A DNA stretch of 5,332 bases from NCBI GenBank assembly GCA_023136145.1, contig JAGLRU010000363.1, forward strand, positions 1-5,332, read 5' to 3'. A program made the translations under genes and the position numbers. Every line of letters begins with the position of its first letter. Positions within the stretch are counted from its first letter, which is position 1. Origin of the DNA: Alphaproteobacteria bacterium (GTDB taxonomy: Bacteria > Pseudomonadota > Alphaproteobacteria > Micavibrionales > UBA2020). This document shows, piece by piece, positions 1 to 5,332 of the stretch. The notes under the pieces are model-generated. The model worked only from the letters and a program-made list of their open reading frames with translations, made no database searches and was not told where the DNA came from.

Positions 1-1125
1 ATGCTTCCTCTTACCGAGCTTGAAAATGCTTATAACGAATTGTCGAAAAAGCAAAGTTTCCGAGATGAACTTGATTCCATACTGAAAAACTTCGTCGGTC
101 GTGAGACGCCCCTGCAATATGCCAGACGACTAACGGAGCATCTGGGAGGCGCAAAAATATACCTAAAACGCGAAGACTTAGCTCATACCGGTGCACATAA
201 AATCAACAATGCCGTTGGTCAGATTCTGCTGGCACGGCACATGGGCAAAACGCGCATTATCGCCGAAACTGGAGCGGGGCAGCATGGAGTGGCAACAGCG
301 GCGGCCTCGGCAGCATTCGGGCTTTCCTGCGTTGTTTATATGGGTGCCGATGATATGGCTCGACAAGAGCCAAACGTTTTTCGTATGCGTTTGCTTGGCG
401 CAGATGTTATCCCAGTTACCAACGGCTCACGAACATTAAAAGATGCCGTTAGTGAGGCAATGCGGGACTGGGTCTGCAATATCAGCGACACACATTATCT
501 TCTTGGTTCCGCTCTGGGACCTCATCCCTATCCGCGCATAGTGCGTGATTTTCAGTCCGTTATCGGGCGGGAAACAAGAAGGCAAATTTTGGCGGAAGAA
601 AATCGGCTACCTGACACTATTATTGCCTGTGTTGGAGGTGGAAGCAACGCTATAGGTATGTTTTCCGCATTTGTGAATGAGAAAGATATAAAGCTGATCG
701 GCGTTGAAGCTGGTGGAACGCGCATTGAACCGGGACATCATGCAGCGAGGTTCTCAGGTGGAAGCCCCGGAGTTTTTCAAGGCATGAAGACCTATATCCT
801 GCAGGATGATGACGGGCAGGCACAACCTACACACAGCGTTTCAGCCGGTCTTGATTATACAGGAGTAGGACCTGAGCACGCTTTGCTTTATGAGATCAAA
901 CGCGCTCGTTACACATACGCAAGCGACGATGAAGCTGTCCAGTCTTTCCATTTACTGGCGAAGCTTGAGGGCATCCTTCCGGCACTGGAAAGCTCCCATG
1001 CTATAGCTCACGTCTGCAAGATTGCAGGAACGCTCGACAAGGATCATCTGATGATCGTCAACCTCTCTGGACGTGGCGATAAAGATATTGGCATCATTCA
1101 AAAATACGATGAGGATAAAAAATGA
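1..1125 (+). CDS. trpB: Tryptophan synthase beta subunit, 5'-partial
   Basis: This subunit condenses indole with L-serine to give L-tryptophan in a PLP-dependent reaction, the last step of tryptophan synthesis in the cytoplasm. The PLP lysine is K67 in GAHKINN. The catalytic glutamate is E89 in AETGAGQHG. The phosphate-binding GGGSN loop is at 212-216. D285 (SAGLD), E330 (PALES) and S356 (NLSGRGDKD), which contacts the PLP ring nitrogen, are all present. Against remembered Salmonella TrpB (K87, E109, GGGSN at 232-236, D305) the numbering is shifted by 20. The ATG at position 1 therefore matches an internal Met, and about 20 N-terminal residues, including the usual FGG(R/M)(Y/F)VP motif, should lie upstream of the window. 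The C-terminus is complete. It is the TrpB1 type that partners TrpA. The stop overlaps the trpA start as ATGA, indicating translational coupling. Identity is near certain; the start shown is very probably not the true one. Confidence 0.97.
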   Translation: MLPLTELENAYNELSKKQSFRDELDSILKNFVGRETPLQYARRLTEHLGGAKIYLKREDLAHTGAHKINNAVGQILLARHMGKTRIIAETGAGQHGVATAAASAAFGLSCVVYMGADDMARQEPNVFRMRLLGADVIPVTNGSRTLKDAVSEAMRDWVCNISDTHYLLGSALGPHPYPRIVRDFQSVIGRETRRQILAEENRLPDTIIACVGGGSNAIGMFSAFVNEKDIKLIGVEAGGTRIEPGHHAARFSGGSPGVFQGMKTYILQDDDGQAQPTHSVSAGLDYTGVGPEHALLYEIKRARYTYASDDEAVQSFHLLAKLEGILPALESSHAIAHVCKIAGTLDKDHLMIVNLSGRGDKDIGIIQKYDEDKK

Positions 1126-1901
1126 CATTGCGAAACGCGCTAGCACAAGCAAAAACCACTGGCAAATCAGCATTTATCCCATTTATCATGGCTGGTGACC
1201 CAAATATGGAGATGTGCGAAAAAATCATCATCGCACTGCATAAAGAGGGTGTCGATGCTCTGGAACTTGGAATCCCTTTCTCCGACCCAGTTGCAGACGG
1301 TATAACCGTTCAACGCGCTGCCTTACGCTCACTTACCGAAGGCTGCACGGTGAAGGATGTCATTAATCTTGTCAGACGAGTCAGGAGCAAGGGAGTTGTC
1401 ATGCCAATCTGCCTTTTCTCCTATCTCAATCCAATTTACAAGATGGGGTATGAGACATTCGTAAAAGAAGCCCTTAATGCAGGTGCTAACGGTGCGCTAA
1501 TTGTCGATTTACCGCCAGAAGAAGCAGATGATTATTGCAAAATAGCGCAAGCAAATAATTTCGAGACAGTATTTCTATGCTCTCCCACAACCATAACTGA
1601 TCGCTTGCAACAAATAGACAAAGCCTCTAGCGGATTTGTTTATTACGTCTCGCGTGAAGGAGTCACAGGCGCACAAAACACCTTACCAAAGCAATTGCAG
1701 GAAAAACTTTCCGTCATGCGAAAAACTCTTGCCAATCCAGTTGCTGTCGGTTTCGGCATTTCCACACCAGAACATATTCGCCAGCTCAACGGACAGGTAG
1801 ATGGCATCGTTATCGGCAGCGCACTCATCCGACTGATTGAAGAAAATCAAAAGAATGCAAACATAGCTATCGCGGAAAAAATAAGACAGTTAAAGGGGTA
1901 A
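1122..1901 (+). CDS. trpA: Tryptophan synthase alpha subunit
   Basis: This subunit cleaves indole-3-glycerol phosphate to indole and glyceraldehyde-3-phosphate and passes indole through a tunnel to TrpB. The 259-residue protein is a complete TIM barrel of near-normal length (E. coli 268). The catalytic acids are E48 in ALELGIPFSDP and D59 in VADG. The mobile loop 6 motif GVTGA is at 180-184, with the conserved Thr at 182. The phosphate-binding GFGIS is at 210-214 and IGSA at 231-234. One departure is Ile61 directly after the VADG motif, where Salmonella TrpA and most others have Pro. The start is fixed by the ATGA overlap with trpB and by a GAGG Shine-Dalgarno at 1111-1114, inside the trpB end. 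The gene ends with TAA and is followed by 146 bp without a gene, so it probably closes the trp operon. Confidence 0.98.
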   Translation: MTLRNALAQAKTTGKSAFIPFIMAGDPNMEMCEKIIIALHKEGVDALELGIPFSDPVADGITVQRAALRSLTEGCTVKDVINLVRRVRSKGVVMPICLFSYLNPIYKMGYETFVKEALNAGANGALIVDLPPEEADDYCKIAQANNFETVFLCSPTTITDRLQQIDKASSGFVYYVSREGVTGAQNTLPKQLQEKLSVMRKTLANPVAVGFGISTPEHIRQLNGQVDGIVIGSALIRLIEENQKNANIAIAEKIRQLKG

Positions 1902-1917
1902 CATAAAAAGAGATTTT

Positions 1918-1948
1918 TTGCATAAATTCCATAATGTTATAAATGCAA
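1918..1948. promoter_or_regulatory. Nested AT-rich dyad upstream of the porG promoter
   Basis: TTGCAT at 1918-1923 and ATGCAA at 1943-1948 form a perfect 6-bp inverted repeat. Inside it ATAA (1931-1934) and TTAT (1937-1940) form a second, smaller one around TG. The two are not concentric: there are 7 nt on one side and 2 nt on the other. The element lies 17 bp after the trpA stop and 20 bp before the -35 box. It could be a regulator site for porGA or a weak 3'-end hairpin for trpA mRNA. In such AT-rich DNA it could also be chance. The dyad is seen directly; the role is not known. Confidence 0.3.
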
Positions 1949-1968
1949 TAGCGTTTTCTCAGAATAAG

Positions 1969-1998
1969 TTGACAAAATAAACAGACGAACAGTATGTT
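1969..1998 (+). promoter_or_regulatory. Candidate sigma-70 promoter for porGA
   Basis: A perfect -35 hexamer TTGACA at 1969-1974 is followed after 18 bp by TATGTT at 1993-1998, which matches 4 of 6 positions of TATAAT. The expected transcription start is near 2004-2007, giving a 5' leader of about 40 nt before porG. The surrounding DNA is AT-rich and no clear rho-independent terminator separates it from trpA, so some read-through from the trp operon is possible. The boxes are seen; activity is inferred. Confidence 0.55.
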
Positions 1999-2015
1999 AT
2001 CTTTGCAAAGTATAA
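1997..2015. promoter_or_regulatory. Palindrome over the predicted porG transcription start
   Basis: CTTTGCAAAG at 2001-2010 is a perfect 10-bp palindrome. It extends to TTAT (1997-2000) and ATAA (2012-2015) with one unpaired T at 2011. It overlaps the end of the -10 box and the predicted start site, a position where a bound repressor would block RNA polymerase. It shares the TTGCA core with the dyad at 1918-1948. No regulator is encoded in the window. The palindrome is a direct observation; operator function is speculative. Confidence 0.3.
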
Positions 2016-2047
2016 GCAAAACGTCATGAAACAATGATTGGAGAAAT

Positions 2048-2635
2048 ATGTTCCAGGTGCGAATTCATGGGCGTGGAGGGCAAGGGGTAGTTACCGCCGC
2101 AGAAATGCTTTCCATCGCTGCTTTTGAGGAGGGTAGCCATGCGCAGGCCTTTCCAAGTTTTGGATCCGAGCGTACAGGTGCGCCTGTAGTGGCGTTTTGT
2201 CGTATTTCTGATAAGGAAATACGTTTGCGTGAACCAATCATGGAGCCGGACGCTGTTATCATTCAAGACCCCACCTTGCTGCATTTGGTACCTGTTTTTT
2301 CAGGTTTAAAACGCAACGGGTACGTTTTTATCAATACCAGCAAGAGTCTTTTCGCGATAGGGATTGATAAATTCTTGAAGGGCTGGAGGCAGGATAGAAT
2401 ATACACCATCCCTGCCAATGAAATTTCACTTAGGAATGTCGGACGTTTGGCACCAAACGTGCCATTGTTAGGAGGATTCGCTGCGGCATCCGATCTTATC
2501 CAGTTGGAATCTGTGGTAAAAGCTATCAACAAGAAGTTTTCCGGCAAGATCGCAGAAGGCAATATCACGGCGGCTCGCGAAGCCTACGAATCAGTTAAAG
2601 CTGAAATAAAGCCAGCGGAGGCGCGCTATGCTTAA
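2048..2635 (+). CDS. porG: Pyruvate/2-oxoacid:ferredoxin oxidoreductase, gamma subunit
   Basis: This is the gamma (PorC/PorG) subunit of a multi-subunit, CoA- and TPP-dependent oxidoreductase. The enzyme converts pyruvate, or a related 2-oxoacid, to acyl-CoA, CO2 and reduced ferredoxin in the cytoplasm. The 195-residue protein has the family length and hallmarks: GRGGQG at 8-13, the QAFPSFGSERTGAPVVAF block at 33-50 (typical form FGxERxGAP), QDPTLL at 73-78 and APNVPLLGGFAAAS near 136-148. The start is supported by GGAG at 2040-2043, 4 nt before the ATG, and by the conserved motif beginning within eight residues of the Met. The end overlaps porA by 8 nt. In related operons such as Helicobacter porCDAB, a ferredoxin-like delta gene comes next; here it is absent. 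Substrate specificity (pyruvate versus another 2-oxoacid) cannot be read from this subunit, so porC/vorC-type names are alternatives. Confidence 0.92.
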   Translation: MFQVRIHGRGGQGVVTAAEMLSIAAFEEGSHAQAFPSFGSERTGAPVVAFCRISDKEIRLREPIMEPDAVIIQDPTLLHLVPVFSGLKRNGYVFINTSKSLFAIGIDKFLKGWRQDRIYTIPANEISLRNVGRLAPNVPLLGGFAAASDLIQLESVVKAINKKFSGKIAEGNITAAREAYESVKAEIKPAEARYA

Positions 2636-3803
2636 ACAAATCGAAGGTTCAAGAGCTGTTGCTGAAGCAGTGGCACTTTGTCGCCCGGAAGTGATCTGCG
2701 CTTATCCAATTTCTCCTCAAACTCATATTGTTGAAGAAGTCGGAAAGATGGTTAAGGAAGGTCAGCTCTCTCCTTGCGAGTTTGTTAATGTCGAATCCGA
2801 GTTTGCGGCTATGTCCGTTGCTATCGGCTCTTCTGTCGCTGGTGCTCGCACCTATACAGCTACGGCATCGCAGGGATTGCTGTTTATGGTCGAGGCAATT
2901 TATAACGCGTCTGGTCTTGAACTTCCTATCGTTATGACAGTGGCAAATAGAGCCATCGGTTCTCCTATCAATATTTGGAACGATCATTCTGATTCCCTGT
3001 CCCAACGCGATTCCGGTTGGGTACAACTGTTTGCCGAGAATAACCAAGAAGCACTTGATCTGCATATCATCGCTTTCCGTTTGGCAGAGGAATTTTCTGT
3101 TCCGGTAATGGTCTGCATGGATGGGTTTATTCTTACACATGCCTATGAGCGCGTAGATATGCCTTCTCAAGAGCAGATAGATTCATGGCTACCTCCTTAT
3201 AAGCCTTCCCAAACACTCGATCCCGCCGATCCAGTTTCCATTGGTGCGTTAGTGGGACCGGAAGCTTTTACGGAAGTGAAATATTTAGAGCACACCAAGC
3301 AGTTGCGGGTTCTGGAGCGCATTCCGCAACTGGCAGCCGAATTTAAAACGGTCTTTGGACGTAACAGTGGTGGTTTGTTTCATACATATCGTATCGAAGA
3401 TGCAAAAACCGTTATAGTCTCAATGGGTTCGGTCTTGGGCAGCATCAAAGATACAGTCGATGACTTGCGCGACAAAGGCCACAAGATCGGCGTGCTTGGC
3501 ATTACAAGTTTCCGTCCTTTCCCATCGGCACAAGTGCGTAAAGTTCTGTGCGACGCAAAACGCGTTGTAATACTGAACAAGAGCTTGGCAGTTGGTATAG
3601 GTGGAGTCATGTCCATTGATGTCAATCAAGCACTTTCTGGTCTGCCTATCGATCAGTACACAGTGGTGGCAGGTCTTGGCGGACGTGCCATTACCAAAAA
3701 GTCGTTGCAAGAGGTTTTTCTAAAGGCAGAAAAAAAAGAGCTTGAGGCCGTTACTTTTCTCGATCTTGACTGGGATACGGTCAACAAGCAATTGGCTGGA
3801 TAA
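2628..3803 (+). CDS. porA: Pyruvate:ferredoxin oxidoreductase, alpha subunit
   Basis: The alpha subunit supplies the pyrimidine-binding domain and the transketolase C-terminal-like domain of pyruvate:ferredoxin oxidoreductase. TPP normally sits between it and the beta subunit. The 391 residues match the usual size of about 390-395. Seen in order: EGSRAVAEAV at 6-15; YPISPQTHIVEE at 26-37; NVESEFAAM at 54-62, where E58 is the likely TPP-activating Glu by comparison with single-chain PFOR; TATASQGL at 77-84; the signature PINIWNDHSDSLSQRDSGW at 113-131; PVMVCMDGFILTH at 159-171; a second domain from about 260 (VIVSMGSVLGS) with FRPFPS at 295-300; and GLGGR at 349-353. YPIS replaces the commoner YPIT. 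The start is backed by GGAGG at 2617-2621, 6 nt upstream, and overlaps the end of porG, implying coupled translation. No beta subunit follows; the next gene is thiC. Confidence 0.95.
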   Translation: MLKQIEGSRAVAEAVALCRPEVICAYPISPQTHIVEEVGKMVKEGQLSPCEFVNVESEFAAMSVAIGSSVAGARTYTATASQGLLFMVEAIYNASGLELPIVMTVANRAIGSPINIWNDHSDSLSQRDSGWVQLFAENNQEALDLHIIAFRLAEEFSVPVMVCMDGFILTHAYERVDMPSQEQIDSWLPPYKPSQTLDPADPVSIGALVGPEAFTEVKYLEHTKQLRVLERIPQLAAEFKTVFGRNSGGLFHTYRIEDAKTVIVSMGSVLGSIKDTVDDLRDKGHKIGVLGITSFRPFPSAQVRKVLCDAKRVVILNKSLAVGIGGVMSIDVNQALSGLPIDQYTVVAGLGGRAITKKSLQEVFLKAEKKELEAVTFLDLDWDTVNKQLAG

Positions 3804-3825
3804 AAAAACCAGTGACTTTTATACT
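3797..3825 (+). promoter_or_regulatory. Weak candidate promoter for the thiC leader
   Basis: TATACT at 3820-3825 matches the -10 consensus at 5 of 6 positions. Seventeen bp upstream, TGGATA at 3797-3802 matches the -35 consensus at 4 of 6 and overlaps the porA stop codon. The implied start, near 3832, lies just before the TPP aptamer, which is where a riboswitch transcript would be expected to begin. The alternative is read-through from porGA, since no terminator hairpin is visible between porA and the riboswitch. Activity is inferred. Confidence 0.35.
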
Positions 3826-3841
3826 ATTTCTACGCATAACA

Positions 3842-3936
3842 GAAAGGGGAGCTGCACATCAAATGCGGCTGAGAGGTTCGGTTTTCACCGGACGACCCTT
3901 ATAACTTGATCCAGATAATGCTGGCGAAGGGAGATA
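3842..3936 (+). ncRNA. TPP riboswitch (THI element) controlling thiC
   Basis: This leader binds thiamine diphosphate and turns down thiC when TPP is plentiful. The conserved aptamer blocks are all present: GGGG at 3846-3849, CTGAGA at 3869-3874, ACCCTT at 3895-3900, TTGATCCAGATAATGCTGG at 3906-3924 and GCGAAGGGA at 3924-3932. Stems that can be drawn are: P2, AAGGG (3844-3848) with CCCTT (3896-3900); P3, GCTGCA (3851-3856) with TGCGGC (3864-3869); an extra 7-bp hairpin GTTCGGT/ACCGGAC (3876-3882 with 3887-3893, loop TTTC); P4, CTT (3905-3907) with AAG (3927-3929); and P5, CCAG (3911-3914) with CTGG (3921-3924). CTT/AAG replaces the common CCT/AGG with pairing kept. No convincing P1 was found, so the outer ends are approximate. 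Because the aptamer ends at the thiC Shine-Dalgarno, control of translation initiation is the likely mechanism. Confidence 0.95.
3927..3933 (+). promoter_or_regulatory. thiC ribosome binding site inside the TPP aptamer
   Basis: AAGGGAG at 3927-3933 is the only good Shine-Dalgarno in front of thiC and ends 6 nt before the ATG at 3940. Its first three bases form the 3' strand of aptamer stem P4. Ligand-stabilised folding could therefore mask it directly, with no separate expression platform. Masking is inferred from position; the overlap is seen. Confidence 0.75.
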
Positions 3937-3939
3937 ACG

Positions 3940-5332
3940 ATGGATTCCAATCAGACTTGCATAGAAACGCCGTTTCCAAATTCAAACAAGGTTTACACAT
4001 CGGGTAAAATATTTCCCGATCTTCGCGTACCTTTTCGCGAAATCCGCTTAAGCGACGGCTCAACTCTTCAGGTCTATGATACATCAGGTTTTTATGAGGA
4101 TCCTGCCGTTTCCATCAATCTGTCCAAAGGTCTCCCTGCTGTAAGAAAATCCCAAGCGGCAGGAGATAGCGTGAAAACGCAGCTTTGCCTTGCAAGACAA
4201 GGTGTTATTACACCGGAAATGGAATTCGTTGCCATCCGCGAAAACAGGTCTCCGGAATTTGTGAGAGATGAAATTGCTGCCGGACGTGCAATCCTGCCAG
4301 CCAATGTCAACCATCCCGAACTTGAACCTATGATTATCGGCAGAAATTTTCTGGTCAAAGTAAACTCCAATATCGGAAATTCTGTTCTTGGGTCTTCTCT
4401 GGAAGAAGAAGTTGAAAAAATGGTTTGGTCTACGCACTGGGGAGCAGACACAGTGATGGACCTTTCCACAGGAGAAAATATCAATGAAACAAGAGAAGGC
4501 ATTATCAGGAATTCTCCAGTACCTATCGGTACGGTTCCGATTTATGAGGCTCTGGAGCGCGTCGGCGGAAATCCTAACGATCTGAATTGGGATATTTATA
4601 AGCAAGTGCTTATCGAACAAGCAGAACAGGGGGTTGATTATTTCACCATTCATGCCGGTGTAAAAATGTCATTTATTCCACTTGCCAAGAAGCGCGTTAC
4701 TGGAATTGTCTCACGCGGTGGAGCAATACTGGCCGGATGGTGTCTCCATCATCAGAAGGAAAACTTCCTTTACACCCATTTCGAGGAAATCTGCGAAATT
4801 CTGAAAAAATATGACGTAAGCATTTCACTGGGGGACGGTCTTCGACCCGGTTCTGTCGCAGATGCCAATGACAATGCTCAGTTCAGTGAGCTTGAAACGC
4901 TTGGGGAGCTTGCGAAAGTCGCATGGAAACATGATGTTCAGGTAATGATCGAGGGGCCGGGGCATGTTCCCCTGCATCTTTTAAAGGAAAATATGGACAG
5001 GCAGCTTGAGTCCTGTCATGAAGCTCCTTTTTATACGCTGGGACCTTTGACGACAGATATTGCACCCGGCTACGATCATATCACAAGCTGCATAGGTGCT
5101 GCTGTGATTGGGTCAATGGGATGCGCCATGCTTTGCTATGTTACACCTAAGGAGCATCTTGGACTTCCTGATAAAGACGATGTGAAGCAAGGAATGATCG
5201 CTTATAAGATCGCCGCTCATGCGGCAGATTTGGCAAAAAATTATCCGGGAGCAAGGCTTCGAGATGATGCTATTTCAAAAGCCAGATTTGAATTTAGGTG
5301 GGAAGACCAGTTTAATCTTTCGCTTGATCCCT
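3940..5332 (+). CDS. thiC: Phosphomethylpyrimidine synthase ThiC, 3'-partial
   Basis: ThiC is a radical-SAM enzyme that rearranges aminoimidazole ribotide to HMP-phosphate, the pyrimidine half of thiamine. The window holds 464 codons with no stop. Visible landmarks are VYDTSG (45-50), ARQGVITPEMEF (85-96), IIGRNFLVKVN (132-142), TVMDLSTG (171-178), NSPVPIGTVP (191-200), EQGVDYFTIHAG (229-240), SLGDGLRPGS (296-305), EGPGHVP with H342 (338-344), TLGPLTTDIAPGYDH (366-380), AMLCYVTPKEHLGLP (396-410) and AAHAADLA with H427 (425-432). The two histidines fall in the motifs expected to bind the active-site metal. The C-terminal CxxCxxxxC motif that holds the 4Fe-4S cluster is beyond the window edge. 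Compared with remembered E. coli ThiC (631 aa), the N-terminal half lacks several stretches, for example between VRKSQAAGD and VKTQLCLARQG, and between IREN and PEFVRDE. The start is set by AAGGGAG 6 nt upstream and by the TPP riboswitch. Identity is certain; completeness cannot be judged. Confidence 0.97.
   Translation, partial: MDSNQTCIETPFPNSNKVYTSGKIFPDLRVPFREIRLSDGSTLQVYDTSGFYEDPAVSINLSKGLPAVRKSQAAGDSVKTQLCLARQGVITPEMEFVAIRENRSPEFVRDEIAAGRAILPANVNHPELEPMIIGRNFLVKVNSNIGNSVLGSSLEEEVEKMVWSTHWGADTVMDLSTGENINETREGIIRNSPVPIGTVPIYEALERVGGNPNDLNWDIYKQVLIEQAEQGVDYFTIHAGVKMSFIPLAKKRVTGIVSRGGAILAGWCLHHQKENFLYTHFEEICEILKKYDVSISLGDGLRPGSVADANDNAQFSELETLGELAKVAWKHDVQVMIEGPGHVPLHLLKENMDRQLESCHEAPFYTLGPLTTDIAPGYDHITSCIGAAVIGSMGCAMLCYVTPKEHLGLPDKDDVKQGMIAYKIAAHAADLAKNYPGARLRDDAISKARFEFRWEDQFNLSLDP

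Noticed and set aside
1905..1919. AAAAA-GAGA-TTTTTT just after trpA as a rho-independent terminator
   Set aside because: The stem would be only five A-T pairs with no G-C pairs, too weak for an intrinsic terminator; not listed as one.
2026..2037. Tiny ATG-initiated frame (Met-Lys-Gln-stop) in the porG leader
   Set aside because: Three codons with no Shine-Dalgarno; a chance ATG rather than a leader peptide.
2649..3170. 173-codon open frame on the minus strand opposite porA
   Set aside because: It lies wholly within a strongly conserved porA, its translation is rich in Cys, His and Arg with no recognisable domain, and it is a shadow frame.
3825..3936. TATTTCT (3825-3831) pairing with GGAGATA (3930-3936) as riboswitch P1 or an anti-Shine-Dalgarno stem
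   Set aside because: It needs two G-U pairs, leaves about 12 unpaired bases before P2, and lies mostly upstream of the predicted transcription start, so it is not credible as P1.
4084..4653. 189-codon open frame on the minus strand opposite thiC
   Set aside because: It is fully contained in conserved thiC coding sequence, its product resembles no known family, and it is a shadow frame.
1..5332. A novel system such as defence, toxin-antitoxin or mobile-element cargo
   Set aside because: All the coding space is taken by five well-known metabolic genes and the gaps are too short for a further gene; no repeats, integrases or unusual composition were seen.

Overview
The window carries five protein-coding genes, all on the + strand. 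In order they are trpB (5' end cut by the window edge), trpA, a gamma subunit and an alpha subunit of a multi-subunit pyruvate/2-oxoacid:ferredoxin oxidoreductase (porG, porA), and thiC (3' end cut by the window edge). A TPP riboswitch lies directly in front of thiC. Genes are tightly packed: trpB/trpA and porG/porA overlap, and the only real intergenic gaps are 146 bp (1902-2047) and 136 bp (3804-3939). No rRNA, tRNA, insertion sequence, CRISPR array or phage gene was seen.

The organism looks like a Gram-negative bacterium of proteobacterial type. TrpB reads like the alpha/beta-proteobacterial form, with the stretch LTEHLGGAKIYLKRED followed by TGAHKINN. ThiC has the proteobacterial-style N-terminal domain in shortened form. 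A ferredoxin-dependent oxidoreductase suggests anaerobic or microaerobic metabolism. This placement rests on remembered family sequences, so the phylum is only a moderate inference and no genus is offered.

Layout: 1-1901 is the end of a tryptophan operon, the two tryptophan synthase subunits joined by an ATGA stop/start overlap. 1902-2047 holds a plausible sigma-70 type promoter (TTGACA, 18 bp, TATGTT) and two AT-rich dyads, so porGA probably starts its own transcript. 2048-3803 is porG-porA, overlapping by 8 nt. 3804-3939 holds a weak candidate promoter and a compact TPP aptamer whose 3' strand contains the thiC Shine-Dalgarno sequence. 3940-5332 is thiC without its C-terminal iron-sulfur cluster region.

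How the genes fit together: TrpA and TrpB form the alpha2-beta2 synthase that makes tryptophan. PorG and PorA are two of the four usual subunits of a thiamine-diphosphate enzyme. The TPP/Fe-S-binding beta subunit and the ferredoxin-like delta subunit are not beside them. ThiC makes the pyrimidine half of thiamine under TPP feedback, so a TPP consumer and a TPP producer are adjacent. The oddest points are the incomplete por locus, the shortened ThiC and the riboswitch that contains its own ribosome binding site. Nothing in the window amounts to an undescribed system.
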